A DNA stretch of 64,000 bases. Origin: Nostoc sp. CHAB 5824 (GTDB taxonomy: Bacteria > Cyanobacteriota > Cyanobacteriia > Cyanobacteriales > Nostocaceae). The position numbers and the translations under genes are program-made. The notes beneath the pieces were generated by a model. That model was not told the DNA's origin, made no database searches, and worked only from the letters and a program-made list of their open reading frames with translations. Of this stretch, positions 43,348-51,940 are shown piece by piece. Where the stretch lies: positions 124,001 through 188,000 of the forward strand of contig NZ_JAIVFT010000012.1 in NCBI RefSeq assembly GCF_020829665.1. Direction: 5' to 3'. Position 1 is the first letter of the stretch. Every line of letters starts with the position of its first letter.

Positions 43348-44055
43348 ATGCGAAACAAGGAAAAGCTCGGAATTCAGCAATTGGGTGTCTTGGTTAATTT
43401 ACTACGCGATCGCCAGGCATTCTTAGAAGAAATTCGTCACGGAGTTAGATTACAAAATAAAATCAGTTCTCTGTTCGTATCTAGTTCCATTTTCTTTGCC
43501 ATCTATGGCGCAATTATCGGCGCGTCCCATAGTTGGGCACAGGCATTATCTGGCGCTATTAAACTTCCGGCGTTTTATTTATTAACGCTGATTATTTGTT
43601 TCCCGACTTTATTCTTTTTTAATGTTTTGTTTGGTTCCCGGAGTAGTATTCAACAGCATTTCGTGGTGTTGCTGACATCGGTATCAGTGATTAGTGTGCT
43701 TTTATTCAGCTTGGCACCAGTTACACTATTTTTCCTGATTACTACACCCGATTCTTATCAATTTTTTAAACTGTTGAATGTGTTAATTTTTGGTATTACA
43801 GGCATCTTTGGTGTTAAATTCCTATACGAAGGAATGCAATTACTTTCTCAACAAGATGAAGTTGGTAAAAAAACCCGCACCACTATTTTAAGATCCTGGT
43901 TATTGCTTTATGCTTTTGTTGGTATGCAGTTAGGATGGTTTCTCAGACCATTTTTTGGTGCCCCTGACTCTAACTTTGAGTTGTTTCGTGCAGTAAAAGG
44001 TAACTTTTATTTAGATATTGTAGCGGCGATTTCCGAAATTTTAGGTTTGCGTTAA
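43348..44055 (+). CDS. Polytopic membrane protein, second of a tandem pair
   Basis: This 235-residue protein is clearly duplicated from its neighbour: both share LLRDRQAFLEEIRHGVRL/FLRDRQGFLEEVRQGTRL, AIIGASHSWAQALSGAIKLP and GMQLGWFLRPFFGAPDS. The conserved LRPFFGxPDS-FxLFR segment near the C-terminus must be functional. It lies 42 bp after the first copy. Function unknown, likely the same membrane complex. Confidence 0.75.
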   Translation: MRNKEKLGIQQLGVLVNLLRDRQAFLEEIRHGVRLQNKISSLFVSSSIFFAIYGAIIGASHSWAQALSGAIKLPAFYLLTLIICFPTLFFFNVLFGSRSSIQQHFVVLLTSVSVISVLLFSLAPVTLFFLITTPDSYQFFKLLNVLIFGITGIFGVKFLYEGMQLLSQQDEVGKKTRTTILRSWLLLYAFVGMQLGWFLRPFFGAPDSNFELFRAVKGNFYLDIVAAISEILGLR

Positions 44056-44075
44056 TCTAAGATTTCGCTCATTAG

Positions 44076-44181
44076 TCTCGTTCCCAGTCAGAGACTGGGA
44101 ATGCCTATGGGAGGCTCCCGCCTCCCTTATTCGCGGCAGAGCCGCATTGAGAAGCATTTCCAGCCAAAGGCTGGAAACGAG
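44076..44181. repeat. Dispersed hairpin element with inverted ends
   Basis: The element begins CTCGTTCCCAGTCAGAGACT, contains GGGAGGCTCCCGCCTCCC and CGGCAGAGCCG, and ends CCAGCCAAAGGCTGGAAACG. Its ends are inverted (CTCGTT-CCAG / CTGG-AACGAG). A shorter copy lies at 31209-31256. Confidence 0.75.
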
Positions 44182-44206
44182 GTTTAGAAGCGCAATCTGT
44201 GTTACC

Positions 44207-44593
44207 CTACTTTTCGAGACTCCAGCCCAGCGCTATTGCTACTTCAGTAGCTAATTCTAGAGGATTGAATGGTTTAGCGATCGCACTGATCATTCCCATC
44301 TGGGTATAGCGACGGCGATCGGAAGCCTGGATTTTGGCAGTTAATAAAATCACCGGAATTGCTTTAGTTAATGGATTGGCTTGTAACTTTTCAAACGTAG
44401 TGATACCATCCATATTTGGCATCATCACATCTAGTAAAATTGCATCTGGTTGGTGAGTTTCAGCTTTAATTATGCCCTCTTGACCAGAACTCGCTGTCAC
44501 TACTTTCCAGCCTGCAACTGTTTCCAAGCAAATCTTGGCAACTTCTTGAATATACTGCTCGTTATCAACCACTAGAATTTGCTTTGTTGTCAT
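44207..44593 (-). CDS. CheY-like response regulator
   Basis: The 128-residue single-domain receiver has QILVVDNEQYIQ, the phospho-acceptor Asp in DAILLDVMMPNMDGITTF, the Thr in VILLTAK and the Lys in AIAKPFNPLE. It has no output domain. Its start overlaps the end of the large phosphorelay gene by about 29 bases, so the two are translationally linked and it is probably a phosphorylation target of that protein. The ATG at 44593 is chosen over a GTG at 44596. Confidence 0.93.
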   Translation of the reverse strand: MTTKQILVVDNEQYIQEVAKICLETVAGWKVVTASSGQEGIIKAETHQPDAILLDVMMPNMDGITTFEKLQANPLTKAIPVILLTAKIQASDRRRYTQMGMISAIAKPFNPLELATEVAIALGWSLEK

Positions 44594-47500
44594 CACTGCT
44601 GTCCTCTTGTTGGTTCAGGGTAATTCGCTGAAGTAATTCCATCACCCGTTGTTCAAATTCCTGGGTGGTAACACGCCCTTTAGTCAAAAATTCTGTATGT
44701 CCTAACTTCAGTCGATTGTGTTCGGCCTGATCCAACTCTCTAGCTGAGTAAACTACTACAGGGATATTACAGAGGTGATTGTGTTGTTGTAACCAATCTA
44801 CCACTGCAAACCCATCGCTTTCTGGCAAAATCAGGTCGAGAATCATTAAGTCAGGATTCACTTCTTGGCTCAGGCGGATTGCTTCTCGTCCGGTTTTGGC
44901 TAGGAAGGTTTCAATTTTATGCTTTTCAAATAGGGTAATGAGCAGTTGAGCTAAATTGGTATCGTCCTCAACAATCAGAATGCGGACTCGCTTTGAGGAT
45001 TTAGCAAACACTTGTCTCAACGATTGCAATAGGTAGTTCTCTGGAAATGGTTTATTTATCCGCTCAACAAAATCTGCACTTACTCGGCTATTTGCGGTTT
45101 GCTCGTAACTACTATAAGTTATGGGGATGTTTGAAGAGTTGTCTAAATTAGTATTTTGGAAAGTCCCAAACAACGGCAGAGCAACGTAAAAAGTGCTACC
45201 TTCGCCCAATGTACTTTCAGCCCAGATGCGTCCGCCATGCTGTTGCATAATGCTCTTACAAATTGCCAAACCTAAACCAGTACCATCATGGTTGCGTGAA
45301 TCTGAAGAGTCAACTTGTTGAAAGCGCTCAAAGATACTTTCAAGTTTATCAGTTGGGATACCGCGTCCGGTGTCTTTGACTGTCAACAAAACTTCATTCT
45401 CTTGTTGTTGCGCCCCCAACCAAACCGTAGAACCAGCAGATGAAAATTTAATGGCGTTACTCAGTAGATTGGTTAAGGTTTGGACAATGCGATCGGAATC
45501 TGCCAATACTTGACCGGATAGGTCAGAAATAGATACTTTCACTCCGGCTTTGTCGGCTAGAGGCTGCATGACATTTACTGCTTGAGCCATCAGATCAACG
45601 ATATTGCAGATTTCTGGTTCCATCTTCGTCTTACCCGACTCAATTCGCTCAATGTCTAGGATGTCGTTGATTAAGCGTACTAGGCGTTCGCTGCTATCAG
45701 TGGCAATTTGCAGCAAACGTTTTCCCTGTTCTGAGTCTGTCGGTAGCAAACCACTGGCTAGCATTCCTAAAGAGCCGTAAATCGAAGTTAAAGGTGTGCG
45801 GAGTTCATGACTAACAACAGAGACAAACTCATCTTTCATCCGTTCGATTTGCTTACGCTCTGTGACATCTCGCAATATAACCGTATAAAATATTTCCTCG
45901 CCCATGTCTATTTTGGAGATGGAAGCTTCCGCTGGAAATTCAGTGCCATCTTTGCGGCGACCATAGATTTCACGCCGTTCTCCCATCCGGCGGGCAATAT
46001 TGGGAGATTGGCCAAAGTCAACCACATGTTGGCGATGCGCTTGAAAAAAGCGCTGTGGTAAGAGTAAATCAAGAACTTGACCAATCACTTCCTGGGCAGA
46101 GTAGCCGAAAATCTTCTCTGCTCCTTGATTAAACAAGGTGATGCTTTGGAATCCATTAATGGAAATAATTGCATCATCAGCAATATCTAAAATTCGGGCA
46201 AATCGGGCTTGAGAGAATCGTAGTTCTTCCTGTGTCCGCTGGCGCTCATCAAGTTGTGACTGCAACTGTCGATTCACCCTAATTAACTCGGCGGTGCGCT
46301 CTGCTACTCTCAATTCCAATTCGTTGATGGCTTGTGAATTATGGGATGAGGGAGAAGCTTCACCCTCTACTCTCCTGCCCCCCTGCGCCACACGTTGCCG
46401 CAATTTTAACCGTTCTAAGCGATTGACAATTCGCGTTACTAGTTCTGGCCCGACAATGGGCTTGCTTACAAAGTCATCAGCACCAACGCTAAATACCTGA
46501 TTTACCATCTCGGCATCGCTATGCACAGTGAGGAATAAGATGGGTAACTCACTCCAGCGCGGATCGTTGCGTACCAATCGGCAAAGTTCTATACCATTTG
46601 TATAAGGTAATTCCACATCTAAAATAAGCATATCTGGAGCAACCGCTTTCAAAGTTTCCCATAACTGGCGCGGATCTTCAAGAGCGATCGCTTTGAGTCC
46701 CCAAGGAGTAAGTAAGGTTTGCAACAATGCCTGAATTTGCGGATCATCATCCACAACCAATATTTTAGTTTCTGTATGAGGGTCATTTTGCAGCGGTTGC
46801 GTCACTGTTTTTAATACCTGTGGGGTTGGTGATGCAGATATTGCCGCTGTGTCGTTTCCCTCAATTTCCCGACGTAATAACTTGACCCAACTTTCGAGGT
46901 TGTTAATCTCAGATTTACTCCAGCTTTGACCAGAACTCAGTAACAGTTCAATATTGCGTGCAAATTTTGAGCCAAGAGGCAAGCCAAAAGTACCTAAAGA
47001 TCCTGCCAAGGTATGCGCCTCTTTGGCTGCAAGGGAGAGTAATTCGGCATTTAAACTATTTTGATTTAAAGTTGCGATCGCTTCCTCCAGCACCCTCACC
47101 TGCTCATCTACCCGCCCTTGAAATCGTTGCCAAATTTCTGCAACTGCCATTAGTGTTTGCTGTTGTGATTTGAGATTTGTGGCTGGGGACTTTGCCCGAT
47201 CTAATTCCCCTCTGCTCCCCTGTCCCTCTGCTTCCCTGCTCTTCTGCTCCCCATCTTCCAGTTGTTTCAGACGATAGCCAATCCCATAAACTGTTTCAAC
47301 CAAATCACTGGGCGCTCCTACAGCTTTAAGTTTCTGCCGTAACCCTTTGATATGAGTGCGAACAGCTTCTTCTTGTGGAGTATCTTCATAAGACCAAAGA
47401 TGTTCTAAAATCATGCCGCAGCTAAATACCCGGCGACTATTTCGCAAGAATAGTTCTAACAGAGCAAACTCTTTTGGGGTAAGTGGCAACAGATTGCCAG

Positions 47501-47930
47501 CATAAATCACTTCACAGCTACTAGGGTCTAGCCGCAACTTACCATACTCCAGTACAGGCTGTAAGGTTACGCCTTTGCGACGCAATAGTGCCCTAATACG
47601 AGCAATTAACTCCTCTTGCTCAAAGGGTTTAACTACATAGTCATCTGCGCCTGCATCTAATCCGATCGCTTTTTCATGACTACTATTGCGCCCTGTCAAT
47701 AATAATATTGGCATTTGCAGACCACTAGACCGGATTTTACGACAAAGACTAATGCCATCCAGCTTGGGCAAAATTACATCCAGGAGGATTAAATCATAAT
47801 CGTAAGTTTGAATCAAATCCCAAGCGGCATCACCATCAGTGGCAACTTCAACCGCATAGTTTTGGTTAGTCAAAACGGCGGTGAGTGCATAGGCATTTAA
47901 CTTGTCATCCTCTACAACTAAAATTTTCAT
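44565..47930 (-). CDS. OmpR-type DNA-binding regulator fused to a full hybrid-kinase phosphorelay
   Basis: The 1121-residue protein runs: receiver (1-118, Asp51, Thr79, Lys101), OmpR/PhoB winged helix (about 123-225, LTPKEFALLELFLRNSRRVF), Hpt domain (about 265-355, AKEAHTLAGSLGTFGL), receiver (390-510, LILDVELPYTNG), PAS (565-680), HisKA (DEFVSVVSHELRTPLTSIYG), HATPase (GRGIPTDK, GTGLGLAICK) and a C-terminal receiver (LMILDLILPESDG). A DNA-binding output at the N-terminus of a kinase is rare. All phosphorelay residues look intact. The ATG at 47930 gives MKILVVEDDKLNAYA. Promoter targets are unknown. Confidence 0.92.
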   Translation of the reverse strand: MKILVVEDDKLNAYALTAVLTNQNYAVEVATDGDAAWDLIQTYDYDLILLDVILPKLDGISLCRKIRSSGLQMPILLLTGRNSSHEKAIGLDAGADDYVVKPFEQEELIARIRALLRRKGVTLQPVLEYGKLRLDPSSCEVIYAGNLLPLTPKEFALLELFLRNSRRVFSCGMILEHLWSYEDTPQEEAVRTHIKGLRQKLKAVGAPSDLVETVYGIGYRLKQLEDGEQKSREAEGQGSRGELDRAKSPATNLKSQQQTLMAVAEIWQRFQGRVDEQVRVLEEAIATLNQNSLNAELLSLAAKEAHTLAGSLGTFGLPLGSKFARNIELLLSSGQSWSKSEINNLESWVKLLRREIEGNDTAAISASPTPQVLKTVTQPLQNDPHTETKILVVDDDPQIQALLQTLLTPWGLKAIALEDPRQLWETLKAVAPDMLILDVELPYTNGIELCRLVRNDPRWSELPILFLTVHSDAEMVNQVFSVGADDFVSKPIVGPELVTRIVNRLERLKLRQRVAQGGRRVEGEASPSSHNSQAINELELRVAERTAELIRVNRQLQSQLDERQRTQEELRFSQARFARILDIADDAIISINGFQSITLFNQGAEKIFGYSAQEVIGQVLDLLLPQRFFQAHRQHVVDFGQSPNIARRMGERREIYGRRKDGTEFPAEASISKIDMGEEIFYTVILRDVTERKQIERMKDEFVSVVSHELRTPLTSIYGSLGMLASGLLPTDSEQGKRLLQIATDSSERLVRLINDILDIERIESGKTKMEPEICNIVDLMAQAVNVMQPLADKAGVKVSISDLSGQVLADSDRIVQTLTNLLSNAIKFSSAGSTVWLGAQQQENEVLLTVKDTGRGIPTDKLESIFERFQQVDSSDSRNHDGTGLGLAICKSIMQQHGGRIWAESTLGEGSTFYVALPLFGTFQNTNLDNSSNIPITYSSYEQTANSRVSADFVERINKPFPENYLLQSLRQVFAKSSKRVRILIVEDDTNLAQLLITLFEKHKIETFLAKTGREAIRLSQEVNPDLMILDLILPESDGFAVVDWLQQHNHLCNIPVVVYSARELDQAEHNRLKLGHTEFLTKGRVTTQEFEQRVMELLQRITLNQQEDSSDDNKANSSG

Positions 47931-48110
47931 ATTAAAAGCTTTCCAAGTTAAAATTAATACAACAGATAACAAGCAATAAACTTAAATTGCAAAATCAATT
48001 ACAACGCTTTTCAAGTAATTAAACCACACCATTCCCTGCTCGCTACATCCTCTAACTGAGTAATGATTTTTCTAGTCAAAAAAGAGGAAAAGGGGCAGGA
48101 GACAAGGGAC
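47931..48110. other. Spacer before the dispersed element at 48111
   Basis: The sequence upstream of the phosphorelay gene is AT-rich and should carry its promoter; no reading frame or RNA gene is seen. Confidence 0.4.
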
Positions 48111-48260
48111 AGAACCCCATAAATAATATAAATAATATTTAGGTTGCTGAAAGCTTGGATGCATTATTTCTCTCTACGAGATGCCAAAGGCGAACGCGCT
48201 TCGCGTCTCGAAATAATATTTTTACTTTGAGCATAAATAAATTTATTAGCTCTCAAACTA
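48111..48260 (+). repeat. Dispersed AT-rich element, copy 1
   Basis: The element begins AGAACCCCATAAATAATATA, contains GGTTGCTGAAAGCTTGGATG-CATTATTTC and ends GAGCATAAATAAATTTATTA-GCTCTCAAAC. An inverted copy lies at 51286-51462, where the middle is replaced by a large foldback. Here the middle is GGCGAACGCGCTTCGCGTCT. Confidence 0.75.
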
Positions 48261-48347
48261 TAAAGACAGGGGAATTTAAAAATCCTTCTCCCTGCTCCCC
48301 TGCCTCTTCAGAATACGCTACAACAGAAAAAACCCTCTGCTAAACCT

Positions 48348-48752
48348 GTGAAAAAACGAGTAACGCTTACCTTCCCGAAACGCGCCGTGCAAATGCCAGT
48401 CACTTACGTACTGGCCAAAGAGTTCAACGTCGCTGCTAATATTATCCGTGCCCAAGTTGCCCCAAATCAAATTGGCAAACTGGTAGTGGAACTATCGGGA
48501 GATATCGATCAATTAGATGCGGCAATCGAGTGGATGCGATCGCGCCATGTTAACGTTTCTTATACCTTAGGCGAAATTGCGATCGACGAGGATGTGTGTG
48601 TCCACTGCGGCTTGTGTACTGGGGTTTGTCCTACTGAAGCCCTCACTCTCCACCCAGATACATACAAATTAACATTCACGCGATCGCGTTGTATCGTTTG
48701 CGAACAGTGTATCCCCACCTGTCCTGTACAAGCAATTTCCACTAACCTTTAA
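48348..48752 (+). CDS. NIL domain plus 4Fe-4S ferredoxin protein
   Basis: The 134-residue protein joins an N-terminal NIL domain (RVTLTFPKRAVQMPVTYVLA, with VELSGDIDQLDAAIEWMRSR) to a C-terminal bacterial-type ferredoxin with two Cys motifs (CVHCGLCTGVCP and CIVCEQCIPTCP). NIL domains bind methionine or other small ligands in transporters; combination with ferredoxin occurs in cyanobacterial and archaeal sulfur metabolism. It starts with GTG. A role in assimilating sulfide or homocysteine synthesis is known for related proteins elsewhere; here it is inference. Confidence 0.9.
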   Translation: MKKRVTLTFPKRAVQMPVTYVLAKEFNVAANIIRAQVAPNQIGKLVVELSGDIDQLDAAIEWMRSRHVNVSYTLGEIAIDEDVCVHCGLCTGVCPTEALTLHPDTYKLTFTRSRCIVCEQCIPTCPVQAISTNL

Positions 48753-48775
48753 TAATCCAAAATTCAAAATTGATA

Positions 48776-49843
48776 TTATCCCAGCTTAAACACATCTGCT
48801 ATTACACCACCATCACCCACCAATCTAGTTTGTGCTGGAGAGTCATAAACTACTAATAACGAAGGTATGCCAGCTACATCCTGAAACAACGTCATTCCCT
48901 CAGCATGATCTTCTCGATTTCCATAAGGAATATCTTGCACAAAATCTGGATTGCTAAAGACATTTTCTCGCAAGTTAACGCCATTTATCCAGCGATAAAC
49001 TTGCACGGGGCCATCTAAATCCATCGTTGGCCCGGCTAAAATCAACAAATCTTTTCCATCTACATACAAATCCCGAACTCCTAAACCATTCAACCAGATA
49101 AAATGCTTTTTATATAATTCCTTTGCTTCTCCAATTTGTCGCAGTTTCAGAATTTCAGGGCTAGAATCTTCTAACTCAATTTCCAGCACTACAGCCCAAC
49201 CCCGTAATACAGGGCCGCGCAAACCCAGAAAAATGCGGTTTTGATAAATGCCTATTCCTTCAATATCAAAGCCGTTATCTTTTCCTGCAATTGCTGCCTT
49301 GATAAATAAGCCCAAATGGGCGTCATCTGCTAAAGCCGTCATTAGCAAATTACCCTGGTCTGTTACCTCTAGTTTAGCGGCATTCAATTGCACATCTGGA
49401 TTTTGCGGGTGTGGGCAAGATGAGAATAACTTACCATCTATCAAAGGAATCCGTCCTAAGACGTAACGGTTAGGTTCTGATTCAATTTTTGCCAGCCTTT
49501 TAAAGTTTTGTGCATCGGTCTTATCAGATTTATGTTTTTTGCGTTTGTAACTATGAGAACCAACAAACCACAAGTAATAATCTGTGTAAGCAAGTCCTTC
49601 TATATCAATTTCTTGGTCTTCTGGCGCAGGTAAATTGATAAATTCTGCTACCCGAAATTGTTGATGATCTGTAAATTTATCAGTATCAACCAAAGAAAGA
49701 CGTTCAATAGTTGAGGTTTCATCAGATCCCAACCATAAATACTTCTGGTGTGTTAGCAGCACCGCTGATAAGTCTTCTCTATGTTCTTGAAAATTATCTA
49801 CAAAAGTCAATAAAACTTGATTGAGCAAATTTGAGTTTGGCAT
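48776..49843 (-). CDS. DUF3616 domain-containing protein
   Basis: The 355-residue protein is composed of beta-propeller-like strands with typical segments LSAVLLTHQKYLWLGSDETS, DIEGLAYTDYYLWFVGSHSY, DIEGIGIYQNRIFLGLRGPV and EGMTLFQDVAG. These follow the DUF3616 pattern as I know it, in which DIEG repeats recur. There is no signal peptide. The function is unknown; it is convergent with the ferredoxin gene and 24 bp from it. Confidence 0.85.
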   Translation of the reverse strand: MPNSNLLNQVLLTFVDNFQEHREDLSAVLLTHQKYLWLGSDETSTIERLSLVDTDKFTDHQQFRVAEFINLPAPEDQEIDIEGLAYTDYYLWFVGSHSYKRKKHKSDKTDAQNFKRLAKIESEPNRYVLGRIPLIDGKLFSSCPHPQNPDVQLNAAKLEVTDQGNLLMTALADDAHLGLFIKAAIAGKDNGFDIEGIGIYQNRIFLGLRGPVLRGWAVVLEIELEDSSPEILKLRQIGEAKELYKKHFIWLNGLGVRDLYVDGKDLLILAGPTMDLDGPVQVYRWINGVNLRENVFSNPDFVQDIPYGNREDHAEGMTLFQDVAGIPSLLVVYDSPAQTRLVGDGGVIADVFKLG

Positions 49844-50128
49844 TTTAAATTCTCTTTAGGATTAACAAAAGATTTATTATGCTATCATAATAAATGATTT
49901 AATCCAGGCAAAATTTTATTGTCAGCTAGTGTTCACAACAACTCGTTAGGATAAACCTTCTCTTAAAACTTTTGATAGATATAGTATCTCTCTATAAGAG
50001 GATGCAAATATCAATGGTCATAATAATAGTTTTTAATCACCATTTAAAAAAATATCAGAATGTAGCTACAAATTTTTAACTAATGTTATTATGCAATAAC
50101 CTCATGAGGTAGTCATTAAAGATCAATT

Positions 50129-51112
50129 ATGAAATTAGCTACACAACCCACGGTAAAAACTCTAGGGGACTACGCCTACCAAGCGATTGAAAAACACTTT
50201 AAGAAAACCTTGAAGTGGGAAAAATCAGTGAAGAAAGATGAAGATCCAGAAGCGCTGCACCAAATGCGAGTGGGAATGCGTCGCCTACGCACAGCGGTAA
50301 CTAGGTTTGGGCTAGCGGTGGATCTGCCAAAACCAGTCAGCGATAAAAATATCGGTAAAATAGCCCGTCGTCTTGGTAGTCTGAGAGATTTAGACGTACT
50401 CAAAGAAAGTTTGGAAAATAATTACAAACCAAACTTACCACGCAAAGAGCAGGAATCTCTACAAACAGCTTTCAAAGCTTTAGCTAAACAACGTGAAGAT
50501 GTACTATCGAGTGTGCAGAAAACGTTAAAAGATGAATTTTACAAGTCTTTAAAAGATGCATTAGACAAGTGGTTAGATAAACCTAGTTATCAACCTTTGG
50601 CATCTTTTACCATTCAGCAGATACTACCAGATTTGCTTTTACCAGAAGTGAGTAATTTCTTACTGCATCCGGGTTGGCTATTTGGCACCCAATTTGTGGA
50701 ATCAGAAGTGATAATCCAAAAAAACTGGGAACCAGAAAAGATAGAAAAACAATTAACGACAGAAGGTGAAATTATTCACAGTTTGCGAAAAGAAGCTAAA
50801 CGTATACGCTACCAGATGGAGTTATTTACTGACTTATATGGTGAGTCTTACGCAGCTTATCTTACAGAAGTGAAAAGTATTCAAGAAATTTTGGGTACGA
50901 TGCAAGATAGTGCAGTCTTAACTGAGTGGCTTACAGATGTCTTCAAGTCAGAAATTGAGACTGAGTTGCCTACGCTTGCTACTTTGTTAACTCAAAATCG
51001 CTATCAGTCATGGCAGCAGTGGCAACCCTTGCAAGAACGGTATCTGAAAACTGAAACTAAGCATAGCTTTCATTTAACAATACTGCACCCACTTTCAGGA
51101 GTAATAAGTTAA
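50129..51112 (+). CDS. CHAD domain protein
   Basis: The 327-residue all-helical protein has the conserved histidine-rich CHAD signature EALHQMRVGMRRLRTAVTRF and the second half motif IHSLRKEAKRIRYQMELFTD with LGTMQDSAVL. CHAD domains bind inorganic polyphosphate through basic residues. There is no attached CYTH phosphatase domain. A location on polyphosphate granules is the likely role, by family knowledge. It stands alone with an AT-rich leader. Confidence 0.93.
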   Translation: MKLATQPTVKTLGDYAYQAIEKHFKKTLKWEKSVKKDEDPEALHQMRVGMRRLRTAVTRFGLAVDLPKPVSDKNIGKIARRLGSLRDLDVLKESLENNYKPNLPRKEQESLQTAFKALAKQREDVLSSVQKTLKDEFYKSLKDALDKWLDKPSYQPLASFTIQQILPDLLLPEVSNFLLHPGWLFGTQFVESEVIIQKNWEPEKIEKQLTTEGEIIHSLRKEAKRIRYQMELFTDLYGESYAAYLTEVKSIQEILGTMQDSAVLTEWLTDVFKSEIETELPTLATLLTQNRYQSWQQWQPLQERYLKTETKHSFHLTILHPLSGVIS

Positions 51113-51285
51113 AAGTTTCTCTTTATTGGGAAAGGATTGGACTAACAAGCAGACAATTTAATAGGAGCCTCTAGTGACAAAAGATAAACCCTGCTGGTAA
51201 TACTAGTGCCGGGAATTATCTGACCACAGAGGCAGGGGGCAGGAGAGAAAGATGCTAGAATTGCCCAATTCCTCAGCAATATAGG
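51113..51285. other. Spacer after CHAD gene, no gene seen
   Basis: The first part of an 828-base gap contains the purine-rich run AGGCAGGGGGCAGGAGAGAA found in other dispersed repeats. No reading frame of interest. Confidence 0.4.
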
Positions 51286-51462
51286 GTTTCAGAGCAAATA
51301 AATTTATTTATGCTCTTCGATTTTATATTTATTTCGATAGCGCAGCGTTAGCGACAAAGGAGCGTCTGACTCGCTAACGCTGCGCTATCGAGCGTCGCCT
51401 CAAGTGCTACAAGAAATAATGCGTCCAGTTTTCAGCAACCCTAAATTTATTTATGGGGTTCT
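51286..51462 (-). repeat. Dispersed AT-rich element, copy 2 with internal foldback
   Basis: Read on the minus strand this begins AGAACCCCATAAATAAATTT, continues GGGTTGCTGAAAACTGGACG-CATTATTTC and ends GAGCATAAATAAATTTATTT-GCTCTGAAAC, matching 48111-48260. In place of the central segment it has the 21-bp inverted repeat at 51334-51391. Confidence 0.75.
51334..51391. repeat. 21-bp perfect inverted repeat (foldback) nested in the dispersed element
   Basis: TCGATAGCGCAGCGTTAGCG-A pairs with T-CGCTAACGCTGCGCTATCGA across a 16-base loop. The arm also occurs alone at 28166-28185. Confidence 0.85.
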
Positions 51463-51940
51463 CCCCCCTGCTCCCTGGATTTAACGAGATTTTAAAATGA
51501 TTCAGGGATAAATAAAGACGGGTTGCAGCCCGTCTAAATAGCTTGAAAGTGCAAATACACCTTGTATAGTATTGAAAATAACACAGTTAATGTTCTCAAA
51601 GTTGCCAATTTGCCAAGTCAGAAAAAGAACAGATATTGAACTGCTACTTGTATATAACCGTCCCACAAGTTCTAGTCTTTCTGGATAAACCCTTTACCCA
51701 TGTACGTTTGAGGATTTCCAGAAATTGCAATCGCACTCCTGGCACTCATTGAGCAATTTTAAGTCCTCTCTAGTCTAAAAGCAGTAATAATTGCCCTTAA
51801 AAAATATTGCTTTGTCTAAATCAGTCATAGTAGAGTTGACAGCTACTACATACAAAGGCTTCTCTAAGTGTGTTATGAGAGTCGCTAAGTTGTATGTGAA
51901 CTCAACCAGCAGATAAAATCAAGGTTTATAAGCATCAAAT
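51463..51940. other. Upstream region of the radical SAM gene
   Basis: These bases contain a GACGGGTTGCAGCCCGTC hairpin (about 51519-51536) and AT-rich sequence before the radical SAM gene. No gene or RNA is recognised. Confidence 0.45.
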
